A stretch of DNA of 64,000 nt from the NCBI GenBank assembly GCA_027972325.1, contig JAPMOS010000006.1:846501-910500 (forward strand), given 5' to 3'. The notes beneath the pieces were generated by a model. That model saw only the letters and a program-made list of their open reading frames with translations, was not told the DNA's origin and searched no databases. The position numbers and the translations under genes were made by a program. Source of the DNA: Paratrimastix pyriformis. Lineage: Eukaryota > Preaxostyla > Paratrimastigidae. Of the stretch, positions 25,401-37,600 are shown piece after piece. Each line of letters starts with the position of its first letter. Position 1 is the stretch's first letter.

Positions 25401-28400
25401 GTCGCGGCCCGCTCCTCCTGCAGCGCACGCCGGGCCTTCGTCACCAGCAGCAGCGCCCGCTGCATATGCCGGGCCAGGGGAATGGGGGGGGGGGGGGGTC
25501 AACAAAGTTCCGGATGGGGCGGCGGGGTGTTGGGCAGACATTGCGATGGACGGAGCGCTGGGTGGGGCGCGGGGTGGCCGGGGCGCTGCCCTCGGGGGGC
25601 CGGGGCGTGGAGGAGCCCTGTGGGGCGGTGGAGGCGGGGACGATCGGTGAGTGCCTGCAGGGGTGCGGGGTGCGGGGTGCGGGGTGCGGGGTGCGGGGTG
25701 CGGGGTGCGGGGTGCGGGGTGCGGGGTGCGGGGTGCGGGGTGCGGGGTGCGGGGTGCGGGGCCTCGGACCCTGGCCGAGAGGGGGCCCCTGAGGCTGGGC
25801 ACCCGGGGGCTGGGCAGGTCGGCCGAGGTGTGCGTCTCGGTGGGGCTGCCCGGGCCGGCCCGCGGGGGCAGCTCGCCCCGCTCCTGCCGGCACGCCAAGG
25901 CAGCCACAACCCATCAATCGCAAGCGCCCGCGGGCGGCACCCTCCCCCACCCCACCACCCCCAGGGCAATCCCCACCCCCAGGGTGCAATCGGGGCTCGA
26001 GGGGGGCACTTGGCGGGGCGGACCGCGCGGTGGTGGCGGAAGGCCGACTGGATGAGCTGGGCCGCCGCCCGCTGGCGCTCGGTCCGCTGGGCGGTTCGGG
26101 TCTGCTCCAGCGCAGCCGCCTGCTCGCGCAGGGCCTCCTGTGGCACACACAGCCGCCGGCAGGCATGAGGGCGTGAGCAAGGGGCGCAGCCTCGTCCCCT
26201 GGCCTGCCCCTTCCCGCCCACGAGCGACCCGGGGGGGCGGCATGAGGGCGGACCGCGGGACCCGGGGGCGGCCGGGGGGCGCTGGAGGCGCGCGAGGAGC
26301 GGCCCGGGCTGAGGCTGCCCGTCAGGGGCCGCGACCGGGGGCGCAGCGTGCGGGTGGGGGTGCTGGGCGGGGTGGGCACGACCCCCGCCCGGCTGGGCGA
26401 GGAGGTGCTGCTCCGGCGCAGCGGCGACCCGGCGCCCCGGGGCCGCCCTGGCGGCCGTCAGGTGGTCAGGTGGACAGGTGGTCAGATGGGAGATGAGGCA
26501 CCAGGACAGGCGGATGGGATGAGGGGCGCCTCGCCATGGCGAGGAAGCGTGAGTGTGCGAGGATGGGGTGGGTGGCGGGGCCTGCGGACCGAGGCGGCTG
26601 CTGGACCCGCCGGCGGGGGGCCCCGCGAGGGGCGGCAGCTTGACGGTGCCGCGGAGGGCGGGGGGCCGCGGCGGGGCAGCGGTGGCCGTGGCCGTGGCTG
26701 GGGGCAGGGCCCCTTCGATGGGCGGCATCTCCCGGGCCAGCCGCTCCTGGCGTGGCGGCCGGCCGTGGTGTGCGCGGGGACCGGATGAGCAAGGCACCCG
26801 AGGGCCCGGATCTCCGCGCCCGCCATCCCTCCCCATCGGTGAGTGGGCCGACCTGGCACGAGTCCTGCCAGGAGCGCTCCATCTGCAGGGTGAGCGCGTG
26901 GCGGGGCCCAAGGCGGGCCAGGGCCGTCCGGTAGGCCTTCTCCCGGGCCTCGAGGGCCTCATCGCCCTTCCGCATGAATTCCTGGCCCCACCCGGCACCC
27001 ACCAGGCCACGATTCCGGGGTCAGTCCGAGAGCCGGGCCCGGGGGGGGGGGGGGGGGGGGGTGCACGGTGGGGTTGGGCTGCGGGGGGCGGGCGGGGGGG
27101 CGGACCAGCTCGATGGCGATGTTGTAGTGGGAGATGGCCAGGGCCGAGAAGACGCTCACCTCGTGGGGCGTGGTGGCGGGCGGGGGCCTGTGCATGTCCA
27201 GCATGGAGGCGCCCCCGGCCGCGCCCGACATGGAGATGGGCGGAGCCACGAAGCCCGCCGCGCAGTCCAGCTCGCGCCCCTCGTCCGTCAGGATCCGCAG
27301 CGCGGCCCGGTTGTGGGCCAGCGCCTCGGCGTGCTTACCCAGCTGCGAGTAGATCGCCCCTGCCCCAGCCCAGCGCCCCCCGGACCACGCACCCCAGGCG
27401 AGGACGAGATCGCCCCCCGATCGATGATCGCCGGTCCATCATGCAGTGACCGCCCTCATGTTGGCATCGTGGCTGGCGAGCTCGGGCGGGGTCCTTGCCT
27501 TGGGGAGGCTGGCCGGGGGTCAGGACGGGCGTGCGGGCGTGCGGGCGTGCGGGCGTGCGGGCGTGCGGGCGTGCGGGCGTGCGGGCGTGCGGGCGTGCGG
27601 GCGTGCGGGCGTGCGGGCGTGCGGGCGGGCAGTCGAGCGGGTGGGCGGGCTGGTGGGTGGGCTGGTGCGAGGCGGGCGGGGGCGGGCCGGACCCAGGTTG
27701 AGGTGGGTCCCGCCGGGGTTGTCGGCCTCCTTGTACTGGGTCTCGATCTTCAGGGCCCGCTGGACGTACTCCAGGGCGGCCGAGAGCTTCTTCTTGCGCC
27801 TGTAGAAGCAGCCCATGTTGTTGAAGGTCACCGCCCGCAGCACCATCCGCTTCTGGAAGGCCACCGGGTGGGTGGGGGCCGTCAGGGCCTCGGCCTTCTT
27901 GAGCAGCTCGAAGGCCTGGTCCAGCTTGGCGGCCTGCATGTACTGCATGGCGTACTTATTGCTCAGGTTGACGATCTTCTCGATCGCCTGCGACACCTGC
28001 AGCGTGCCCGTCCCGTAGACCTGCTGCTTTAGGGCCAGGCTCCGCTCGAGGCTCTCGATGGCTTGCAGGTAGTGCCCCTGGGGGGAAGGAGAACGGGGGA
28101 AGGAACCATCAATGAAGAGCCGGCGTGCAAAAATCAGACCTCCGTTTGAAAGGTTTCGGCCTGCGCGTCGGCGAGCATGGCCTCCACGACTTCTCTTCGA
28201 TTCGCCGGTTCTTGGATGAGAATGTTCCGGTAATAGCGTTCATCGAGGGTCAGCGAATTGGGACCGGGATCAGGGGCAGGGTTTCGAAAGGGAGAGCCTA
28301 AAAAGAGCGGTTTCCTTTTCGTGTGTGGAGTTGGTTGATGGCCTGATGGTTGGGGAGTTGGATGGTTGGGGAGAGGAGTTTGATGAACTGGCTGCTCCAT

Positions 28401-28460
28401 GGCAAGAAAATTCCCTGGGAAACTTAAAAACGCTCCCTTCTCAGAAGGGGCGGACTTCAA
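13821..28460 (-). CDS. Giant protein with N-terminal TPRs and a very long IQ-motif array
   Basis: Not matched to a named gene. The N-terminus (28460 to about 26850) is a TPR-like helical repeat region: [80 protein letters not shown]. From about 25490 to 16600 come roughly 60 IQ-like motifs such as [42 protein letters not shown] and [14 protein letters not shown], which in other proteins bind calmodulin or myosin light chains. The tail (16600-13821) is Pro/Ala/Ser/Arg-rich and disordered. Twenty or more introns; placed ones include 28078-28139, 26982-27105, 26747-26852 and 14315-14423. Most larger introns hold tandem repeats. The array resembles ASPM or abnormal spindle, but no calponin-homology domain is visible. 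Start is the ATG at 28460 or the later one at about 28400. Confidence 0.8.
13898..13943. repeat. GGGACA hexamer repeat coding a Val-Pro run
   Basis: In-frame hexamer array inside the C-terminal tail of the IQ protein. On the minus strand it encodes alternating Val and Pro just before the stop. Confidence 0.8.
18682..18692. repeat. G run at splice donor of IQ gene
   Basis: The minus-strand exon ends at AARKV and continues as GTCTGCC followed by about ten C: the donor site runs straight into the homopolymer. Confidence 0.7.
19122..19258. repeat. Purine tract GGGAGGA in IQ-gene intron
   Basis: Nearly uninterrupted G/A on the plus strand (C/T on the transcribed sense), with an imperfect 4-8 bp period, between two IQ exons. 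Confidence 0.8.
19447..19520. repeat. CAG/CTG trinucleotide repeat
   Basis: About 24 CAG units with one CAAG interruption near 19495. On the minus strand it reads CTG or TGC (poly-Leu or poly-Ala). It lies next to exon [14 protein letters not shown] and may be intronic or translated. Confidence 0.85.
19941..20174. repeat. Minisatellite of 6-bp and 20-bp units
   Basis: GAGGGC units grade into a 20-bp unit (GAGGACACGAGGGCGAGGGC) repeated about seven times. The array ends at the donor: the sense strand reads GTCCGCCCTCGTGCCC, so the repeat begins within the splice site. Confidence 0.9.
21048..21071. repeat. G24 run at splice donor
   Basis: The minus-strand exon with CIQACFRG is followed by GTCCG and then 24 C, again starting directly at the donor. 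Confidence 0.85.
22568..22638 (-). tRNA. tRNA-Gly, anticodon CCC
   Basis: 71 nt on the minus strand. Acceptor stem GCGTGAG pairs perfectly with CTCACGC, followed by discriminator A. The anticodon loop is CTCCCAC with anticodon CCC; the anticodon stem has one A-C mismatch. The T arm CCGGG-TTCGAGT-CCCGG is canonical. A box (GTGGTCTAGGGG) and B box (GGTTCGAGTCC) are intact, so RNA polymerase III should transcribe it by itself. No tRNA intron and no encoded CCA. It lies, in the same direction, inside an intron (about 22540-22655) of the IQ-repeat gene; IQ motifs are read on both sides. Confidence 0.95.
23044..23118. repeat. 13-bp tandem repeat (GAAGAACATGAGG)
   Basis: About six copies in an intron of the IQ gene. 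Richer in A/T than the sequence around it. Confidence 0.9.
23577..23693. repeat. GGGC tetranucleotide array
   Basis: About 28 pure copies in an IQ-gene intron whose donor reads GTCGCC. Confidence 0.9.
24137..24230. repeat. Three copies of a ~31-bp unit
   Basis: Diverged copies of GCGATGTGATTTGATGATGG plus a CCCTGCGG-like end, with the highest A/T in this part of the gene. Intron between two IQ exons. Confidence 0.8.
25661..25761. repeat. 7-bp tandem repeat GGGGTGC
   Basis: About 14 perfect copies in an IQ-gene intron. The sense-strand donor GTCCGAGGCCCCGCACC flows into the repeat. Confidence 0.9.
27527..27629. repeat. 8-bp tandem repeat GCGTGCGG
   Basis: About 12 perfect copies in the intron between the second and third TPR exons of the IQ gene. 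Confidence 0.9.
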
Positions 28461-28634
28461 GGAGGAAACGCTTTTCGAGATAGCCTAACTCAGCGGGTTG
28501 GAGCGAGCTCGATTCGAATTTGAATCCACCCGGCTGGACAGCGCTCCATGCGCGGACTTTAATACATCCGAACAGGAAAATCCAAAATAAAAACAAGATG
28601 AGGAGGTGATGGTGGAGGGAGGAGGTGTGGCTCC
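28461..28634. other. Intergenic gap, AT-richer
   Basis: 174 bp between the stop of TRRAP and the first ATG of the IQ gene, both on the minus strand. Noticeably AT-richer than the genes around it. No RNA gene or clear promoter motif seen. Confidence 0.55.
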
Positions 28635-31600
28635 TCAGAGCCACGGCATCCAGTACCATGGCATGACTGCGAGACGCTCAGGGTCAAGACACTGCCTGAC
28701 CAACTCACAAGCAGCACTGTCCACATCGGCTGTGGTTGGTGCGTTCGGGGAAATGGTTGGCGGGGTGGTGGATGCGCCCGGGGTTCCGGCCGGCGGGGTC
28801 AGGAGGGCCGTGAGGAGCGGGGGCGCAGGGCGGTCGAGGTCCAGGGCGGGCGCGATCGATGGGAAGGGAAGGAGGCTCGGGTGCGGGAGCCGGGGCGGCG
28901 CGCCAGTCTGTGTGTGTGTGTGGGGGGTATCCGCATGAAGGGGCGGCCGCATGAAACCGAGCAGCGGTCGTGGCGGGCGGGCGGGCGGGCGGGCGGGCGG
29001 GCGGGCGGGCGGGCGGGCGGGCGGGCGGGCGGGCGGGCGGGCGGACCGTCTTGAGGGCGACCACCCTGGCCAGGGCCACCCGGGCCCATGAGGCTGCAGG
29101 CATGGCCGCCTCGCCCGGCGGCAGCAGCCCTCGGCCCGGGCACCGGCGGCCAGCAGGGACAGGTGGGGCAGCGTCTCGCGGATGGACTGCAGGGAGGTGG
29201 GCGGTGGGGGCGCATGGGCACGGAGCAGCCGGGCGTGCACGACAGAATCGGCAGTGGGCCCTGGGCGGAGGGGCCGAGAGGAATGGGGCCGAGGCGGACC
29301 TTCTCGGCGGCCAGGGCGTCAGCGGCCAGGCCGAGCGGGTCACGACCCGAGCTGCGGACACGGGATGGATCGGCCGCATCAACAGGGCGAACCAGCAGGG
29401 GCAGGGGCAGGGGCAGAGGGCAGGGGGCGGGGGGCAGGGAGGGCAGGGGGCAGGGGGGGCAGGGAGGGCAGGGGCAGGGGGCAGGGGGCAGGGGGCAGGG
29501 GGGCAGGGGGCAGGGGGGCAGGGGGGGGCGGGGAGCAGGGGGATGCGGACCGCCGAGGCCCGTGAAGGTGATCATGGCCGCGATGTTGCGCGTGAGGCGG
29601 AGGGGGACCTGCGGGGCGGCCCCCCCGAGCGGCTGCCCGGTGGGGTCGCGTGGACGGGGCCGCCAGACGGTCTGGGCGATGGCCCCCGTGGCCGGGTTGA
29701 CCAGCAGGGCCCCCGGCTCGGGGGGCGCCGTGCCCGCGGCCAGCCCCAGCAGCCCGCCCAGTGCCAGCTGGGGGCCAGCGTCCGGCGCAGGGTCAGGGTG
29801 GTGGTCGGGTCGTGCGAGACGCGCCCCATGTGCTGCGGCCCACACAGACGCACACGCAGGCGCGCACCCGACCCGAGAGGCAGATGGGGATGAGAGGCAG
29901 ATGGGGATGAGAGGCAGATGGGGATGAGAGGCAGATGAGGATGAGAGGCAGATGGGGATGAGAGGCAGATGAGGATGAGAGGCAGATGGGGATGAGAGGC
30001 AGATGGGGATGAGAGGGCGCCATCAAAGCCAACCGCCCAACGCCCCGCCCCGCCCTCGGATCGCCATCGCGGTCTTCTCACCAACTGCCCATGCGGCTGC
30101 CCACGCAGCGGCTGCGCGGGGAGGGAGGGAGGAGGGGGGGGGGGGGGGGGGGGGCGGACGGTTGCGAGGACGGTGTTTGGGACCCGGAGGGCGGCCGCCT
30201 CGAGGCCGTCCACCAGCCGGTCGAGGGCCGGCTGCCCCAGGGGGGCCCCGCCATCGCCGCAGCCGCCGCACGAGGCGCGGACGGCCTGCTGGGCGGCCCC
30301 GAAGCAGAGGGCCGCCTCGTCGGGCACGGCCTGGCCGGGTCCGAAGCCCTCCGCCCGGAGGCGGACGGCCCGGCCCCACTCGCGGCTGACCTCGAAGAGG
30401 GTCACCCCGGCCGGCTGGTCGCGCAGCAGCACCGTGGCGGCCCCCAGGGGCACAGCCAGGGGCACCGTGGCGAAGCCGAGGGCCTGGGGCCGTCGCAGCC
30501 AGGAGGCCCCCATGGCCCGGCGGCCGCTGCCCGTGAGGACGTTCAGCTCGCGGACCAGGTGCCGCACCGCGGCCGGCGGGTGCCGCTGCAGGGCGTGGGC
30601 CAACGGGGCGCCCCCGTGGCAGCCGAGCCGCAGCAGGGCCAGCGGGCTCTGGCTGGCAACCACCCGAAGGGCCCCCGCCGCCCCCGCCCCGGGCCGGCCG
30701 CACAGGCCGGGCACCAGGGCCCCCGGGCACCCCACGGCCCGGCCGGGCAGCGTCCGCGGAGCCAGGAAGTCGGCCGCCGCCTGGACGGACTCCAGGGGCA
30801 GCCCCCCACGCGCGGCCACCCCCGCGGCCGGGTCGGCGTCCCATTCGCCGTCCTCCACCACCTCCTCCTCCTCTTCATCCTCCTCTTCCCCCTGCTCAGG
30901 CCGCCTCGGGTCGGGCCGCTGCTCGACATCCATCGGGGCGGCGCCGGGGGCACGTTGGCCCTCGGCCGTCTCCTTGTCCATGGGGGCCGCCTGGCCACCC
31001 GCCTCCGCCTCCTCCGCCTCCTCCGCCTCCTCCTCCAGCCGGTCGTCGTCCTCCCCGCCGGGCCCCGCTGCCTCTGGGGGGCACGGGTAGCAGCCCCAGC
31101 CGGCCCAGCGGGTGTTGTGCACGGCGAATGTGTGCACGGCCTGCTCGGGGGTGTGCATGGCCACCAGGGGCGTGTACAGGGGCACCGTCAGCGGCACCTC
31201 CACGACACCCCCGCCCTCCTCATCGGCCTCCTGGGGGGCCGCCCCAGCGGCAGCGGTGGGGGCGGGGGGTGGCGAGAGGCGGATGACGAGGGCCTGGGGG
31301 GCGGCCCGCAGGCGGAACTCGACCCGGGCCCCGAAGTGGCGCAGGCGGTCCATCAGCTCGGCCTGCGGGCCCAGGGACGCCACCCGGCGGGGGCCCTCCG
31401 ACCAGGACGAGGCCGCTGGGGCGGCGGCGGCGGTGGCGGTGGCGGGGCCGCTGGGAGTCGGGCCTGCTGCGGGGCTGCTGATGGCCGGAGGCGCCGAGGG
31501 AGGGGCCGGGGTCCCGGTGGGCTGCAGATGGGCGTACTGGCCCGGGATGAGCAGCCCCGGGCGGAGAGCGGAGGCCCCCTCGGCGGGGGGCTGCAGGGGT

Positions 31601-34600
31601 GGCGGGTACAGCGGGGCCGGCACCACCTGGTACATGATCGAGGGCGCCCGGGTGCCCGGGCCCACCGGGACGGTGGTCCCCCACAGCGGCATGGGCAGGG
31701 CCGGCCCGCCGGCGATGAGGCTCGTCGGGGGGCACCCGGCCGCCGTCAGGCCGGCCCCCAGGGCCACCGCCGTGCTCACCAGGCGCTGCTGGTGCACCCC
31801 CGCCGTCGCGGCCCCGGCCCCGCCGGCGCCCGTTGTGGCTGGGACTGGAGGGGGGAGCGGGGGCGAGCCGGCATCACCCTGAGCTGCTGCTGGGGCTGGC
31901 GGAGGCAGCGCGCCGGGGGCAGGGGCGGGTGGTGGCGAGGCCGAGGCCGTGGCGGCGGCCGGGCCGGCCGCGAGGGGGACCGCGTACGCCTGGTGCCACA
32001 GGAGCCCATCGTCGATCTGGCGGCCGGCCGCGTCGAGCTCGGGGGCGCAGGTCTGCCCGGCCCGGCCACCCGGGAGCCCCCCCGCCACGACCCAGGACCC
32101 GAAAGTCGATCATCGCAGGCCCACCGGCGGGTGGGCAGATCCCCCCCACAGCCAGCCAGCCTCTCTGCCCGCGCCCCCAAAGCAGCCACCCGGAGGCTCG
32201 CACAGGGACAGCAGCGAAGCGAGCACGGACCGCGAGGGGGAGCGAGGTCGGGCAGAGAGGCACCAGCAGGTCGCGCCACTGCAGCAGGCAGGCGAGGGCC
32301 TCGCCGACGGCCCCGGCCCGGGCCTGGGGGCCGCCCAGCATGCACCGGGCACGGACGGCCTCCAGGGCGCCCCGGAAGCGGCCGAAGGCGTCCCCCGAGC
32401 CGACCCCCGGGGGCCCCAGGGCCGCCAGGGCAGCCTGGTGGGCCGCCAGGTAGCCGACCAAGGCCCCGATCTGCTGGGCCACCATGGGGCCGTGCCCGGG
32501 CCGGGTCGGGGTGCGCAGGACCTCCCCCAGGGTGCCCGGGGCGGCACCGGGACCGGCGGCCGAGCGACCGGCGGCCTGGAGGATGAGGGCCGTGTAGGCG
32601 TGGGCCAGGACCTCGAGGCTGTTGACCACCCGGTGGGCGGGGTGCAGCCGGATCCGCTCGAGCCCCTGGCAGATGCCCTCCATCTTCGAGACTGCGCCCG
32701 CCCCGCGCCCCGCGCCCCGTGCACCCACCCACCCATCCACATCACGCATGCCGCGCCACCCCAGAGCTGAGAGCCTGCCGGCTCGGTCACCCCATCCCAT
32801 CCCATCCCATCCCATCCCATCCCATCCCATCCCATCCCATCCTATCCCATCCCATCCCATCCCATCCCATCCCATCCCATCCCATCCCATCCCATCCCAT
32901 CCCATCCCATCCCATCCCATCCCATCCCATCCCATCCCATCCCATCCCATCCCATCCCATCCCATCCCATCCCATCCCATCCCATCCCATCCCATCCCAT
33001 CCCATCCCATCCCATCCCATCCCATCCCATCCCAGCTGGACCCGAGCACTCCACCCACTCCACCCACCCACCCGCACCCCGGTGGGGCCGCCGGGGCGGA
33101 CCGAAGAGTGGGTGGAGCCTGGCGCACTCCTCCATGACGGTCCCCGAGCGCTCGGCCGCCCGGCGCCACCGGGCCGCCCAGCGTGCCTGGGCCTGGGATG
33201 GGGCAGCCCCCACGTGGCGGCAGGCGCGGCGCTGGCGGAGGGCGGCCCGGTGGTAGGCCCGGAGCGGGTAGAAGACGGCCTGCGGGTGGTCGGCCGCCAG
33301 GCGGCACAGCAGCGGGATGGCAAGGGCGGGGCCCCCCGGGGCCGGCAGGGCATCCAGCAGGGCCGGAAGGCAGCCCAGCCAGACCCAGCTGGGTAGCGGG
33401 GGCGCCCGGGCCAGGCCGGGGCCCATTCGGGCACGCAGCTGGTCCGCCGCGGCCAGTGGGTCCACCCCGGGGCCCACGGGCGGGGGCAACCCCACCGCGG
33501 GCGGGGTCACGTAGCCCAGCAGGGCCGCGCCCAGGGTCCGGGGGCGCCGCAGGGCCCGCCGGAGCAGGTCGGGCAGCAGGCCCACCGCCTGGCAGGAGCC
33601 CAGCCGGGCCGCCTCGAGGAGGCCCAGCCCCCAGTCGGCCGGGTCGGCGCCGGCCGCAGGGGCGGCGGCGGCTGCAGCCCCCATCATCCGCTGCTCGGCC
33701 AGCAGGGCCCAGCCCAGCCAGGCCCGGGCCGTGGGGTGCAGCCGCAGGGAGGCCTCGTAGTGGGCCTCGGCCTCCTCCAGCCGGCCCAGCCGCCGCAGGG
33801 CCTCCGCCCGCAGGGCTACCATGCGCGCCTGGGTGGGGCCCGGCTGCCCCGACCCGCGCAGGTGGTCGGGCACAAGGTCCAGCACAAGCAGCGACACCCT
33901 GGCGCACCCGAGGGCCACCACCAGCGGCGACGGGACGGCGACAGGGGAGGAGACGAGGGACGGACGGGGGGACGGGGGGACGGGACGGGGGGACGGGGGG
34001 ACGAGGGGAGGTCGATGAGGGTCGGCATGGCCAGCCCCCACCCGACTTGGCCACCCGCGACACCAGGAACGGAGGGCAGCGGGAGCGGGTGGCAGGGCAG
34101 GGTCACGGGGAAGGGTGGGTGGGTGGGTGGCGGTGGGTGGAGGTGGGTGGAGGGGTGACCTGGGGAAGTGCTCCATGTAGATGCGGGCCTCGAGGGCCAC
34201 CCTGGCCAGGTCGCCCCGGTCGAGGTGGGCCGCCATCATGTGGCAGGCCGTGGCCGCGGCGGCCGGGTCGGGGCCCAGCCGGACGGCCTCCCGCACGAGG
34301 CGCCCCATGGTGGCGGCCATGTGCTCCTCGACAAGCTCCACGAAGCCCTCCACCGGGCCCCCGGCACCCGCCCGCCCGCCGGGTCCCCCCGGGGCAGCCG
34401 AAGGCCCGCTCCCGGGCGGGGCGGGCGAGGGGGCCCGGTCGGCACCCGGGGGGCCGCCTGGGGCGGGGCCGGCGCTGGGCGAACCCGAGGCCCCCGGCGG
34501 AGGCGGCGACCCGCTGGTGGGGGGCGGCCCGGCCCCTTCGGCCGCCGCCGCCGAGGAGGACGGGCCGCCGCCGCCCCCCGGAAGAGCGGGCCGCGAAGAG

Positions 34601-37600
34601 GCGGGCTGCTGCTGCTGCTGCTGGTGGTGGACCTGCTGTGCGATGGTGCTCAGGGCCTGGCGCATGGACTGGAGCATGTTGAACCGGCCCCAGAGCAGGT
34701 CCGCCCAGGCGGGCAGGGGCTCGCCCGGCAGGGGCACCTGGCAGCGCAGCTGCTGCAGCGAGGCGCGCAGGTCAGCCAGGACGCCGCCGACGGTGGGGCT
34801 GTTGGGGGCGGGGCCGCCGGGCGGGGGCAGGAGCACCTGGCGGACGCGGGCCATCAGGGAGCACATCTCGAGCAGCTCGAAGACCAGCTGGCACCGGCGC
34901 AGGGGCCCCACTTGGGTCGGGTTGTACCCGTCGCGCCCCAGGGCCACCGCCTGCCGGTAGAAGTAGGTCATGGCCCCGCCCATGGTGCGGGCCATGTCGG
35001 TCAGGGCCCCCAGGTCGCAGTTGGTCAGGAGCGCGTAGGCCCGGGCGTGGGCGTTGTGGTAGATGTTGGCCCGGTCCTGGGGGATGGGCACCTCGCGCAG
35101 CTTGCCGATGCAGGCCGTCAGGGCCTCCAGCGTCACCGGCGAGGGCGGCGCCCGGCTGTGCTGGCGCACGGCCAGCAGCAGGGTGGCCCACTCGCAGCAC
35201 TCCTCGCAGCTCCGCACCAGCAGCCGCTGCATGAAGACCGTCTGCACCGCCCCCGGCCCCACCAGCCCACCAGCCCACCAGCCCACCAGCCCACCAGCCC
35301 ACCAGCCCACCAGCCCACCAGCCCACCAGCCCACCAGCCCACCAGCCCACCAGCCCCGGCCAGGAGCGCGGCACCGGAAAGGAAGGCGGTGAGCACGGGC
35401 GACAGGCCGGGGAAGAGGAGGCCCAGGGTGGGCAGGGCATGCGTGGGGGGCGCAGGGCGGGCATTGCGGCCAGGAGGGCGGCGGACCTCGGGCCGGCTGG
35501 GCATGAAGCGCATCTCCTGCAGAACCTGCTGCCGGCTGGGGGCCTCCTTCTCGGGGCGGGGCCCGGCCCTGGCCGACGGGGCCGTTCCGCTGGACCCCAA
35601 GGGGGCCTCCCTCCTGGGCGCGGCGGGGCCCTCGCCTGGGCCCCCGGATGCAGGGGCGGGTGCAGTTGCGGGAGCGGGAGCGGGAGCGGGGGCGGGGGCG
35701 GGGGCGGAGGCGGGGGCGGGCGCAGGTGGGGGCGCCTGGTCGGCGGATGGTGCGGGGGCGCAGGCGGGCTCGAGTTCCCCTGGGACAGCCTCTCCGGGGG
35801 CGGTGGCCCACTCGGCGGGCTTCTCGGGCGGGGCGACCCCGGGCCCGCCAGCCGCAGCCGGCTCGGGCTGTGGGGCGGGGTGGGTACCCTCCGGGCCGCC
35901 ACTACTGGTGGTGGTGGTGGTGGTGGTGGTGGTGGTGGTGGTGGTGGTGGTGGTGGTGGTGGTGGTGGTGGTGGTGGTGGTGGTGGCGGGGCCTGGGGCG
36001 GGCCCCCGGCCGTCGCGGGCGGGGCAGGCGGGGCGCCGGGGGGTGGCGGGGCGGCATGTGAGCAATACTGCAGCAGGCCCTCGATGGCGGCCCGGTGGTG
36101 GCCGTAGAGGGGCAGGGCCAGGGCCCGCCCGACGGCCGGGTGCTGGGTGGCCACCAGGCAGCGCCACAGCCAGACGGCCGTGTCCTGGTCGCCCTGCTCG
36201 AGGTACAGCTCGGCCGAGGTGGCCACGTAGCTCAGCAGCAGCTCGGAGCTCTGGGCAATGGCACCCGTGGGGCGGGGCGGCGACCACAGCATCCCCGTGG
36301 GGGGCGCCTCGCCCTCGATGCCCCCCGCCAGCGAGGGGGCCCGGGGCTGCTGCTGCTGGTGGCCCTTGGGGGGGCCGTCCTCGGGGCCGGGCTGGGGGCA
36401 GCCCATGAGCTGCTTCATGAGGGCCACCATCGAGCGCGGGTCCGGGGGCCGCGCCCAGCCGGCCCGGGCGGCGATGAGGCCCTGGAAGGCCATCTCGAGG
36501 GTCAGGATGGGCGCGTCGTGGGAGGCGTTGACGTGGCTCAGGTAGCCCATCACAGCCGGCGGCACGGGCAGCGGGGGCAGCCGGTAGCGCCACGGGTGGG
36601 CCGCGTTGGGGAAGGGCGACGGCACCGCCAGCCCGGGCCAGGCCGCGGGCGGCCGCCACAGGGCCTCGACGTCCTCCTCGTCGCCCGGGCCGCCAGGCTC
36701 CCCGTCCAGCGGCACACCACACGGGGCCGGGGCCGGGGCCGGGGCCGGGGCCGGGGCCGGGGCCGGGGCCGGGGCCGGGGCCGGCGGGGGGGGCCGGTTG
36801 ATGCCGGCGATGTGGGCCAGGGCCTCGTCGAAGTTGGCGGCCCCGTCCTCGGCGCCAAGGGGCGGTTGCGGGGGATGCGCCGCCGCGGGGCCTGGCGCGA
36901 GGCGGGGCTGCTGCTGCTGGTGGTGGTGGCGCTCCCGCCAGGCTGCCCGGAGCCGGGCCCGGCGGGCGTTGGCGGCGGGTGGGGTGAGGAGGGCGCAGTA
37001 GGGCGAGGGGTCCAGCCGGCCGAAGAGGACCCCGTCGAGGATGTCGTCCATCTCGGTCGGGTGCACCGGCACCCCCGCCCCCGCCTGCCCGCCCGGGGTG
37101 GCGGCCAGGGCGGCGGCCAGGGCTGCCGACGATGGCCCGGCTGGGCCCGGGGGGGCCGCCAGGGCCGGGTTGACCAGGCGGCCTCGCGGCACGTCGTAGA
37201 GGAAGGGCGGTGGCAGGGGGTAGTGATACGAGTGCAGCGCGCACCGGTGCACGGCCGTCAGCAGCACGGGCACGGTGTGGTTGACCGTCACAAGCTCGGC
37301 ATCCCTGCGCCCACCCAGGGGCGGCCCCACGAGCGCCATTGCGAATGAGTGAGAATGAGAAATGAGAAATGAGAATGAGAAATGAGAAATGAGATCTCAA
37401 TGAGAAAAAATGAGAAGAATGAGAAATGAGAAATGAGAATGAGAAATGAGAAATGAGAAAAAATGAGAAGAATGAGAAATGAGAAATGAGAATGAGAGCC
37501 ACGATGGGGGGACCAGAGGGACGGAGACCCGGAGGACGAGCTCGAAGAGGCAGCGTCCCGCCAGCGGCAATGGGCGCGTGGGTGCGTGGGGTGGGGTGCG

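Noticed and set aside
13821-28460. Naming the IQ giant as ASPM
   Set aside because: The IQ array alone is not diagnostic. No calponin-homology or ASH-type N-terminus was found, and TPR-like repeats stand there instead.
32792-33033. CCCAT array as an internal telomere tract
   Set aside because: The unit does not match known telomere repeats, and the array lies in an intron with exons of the same gene on both sides.
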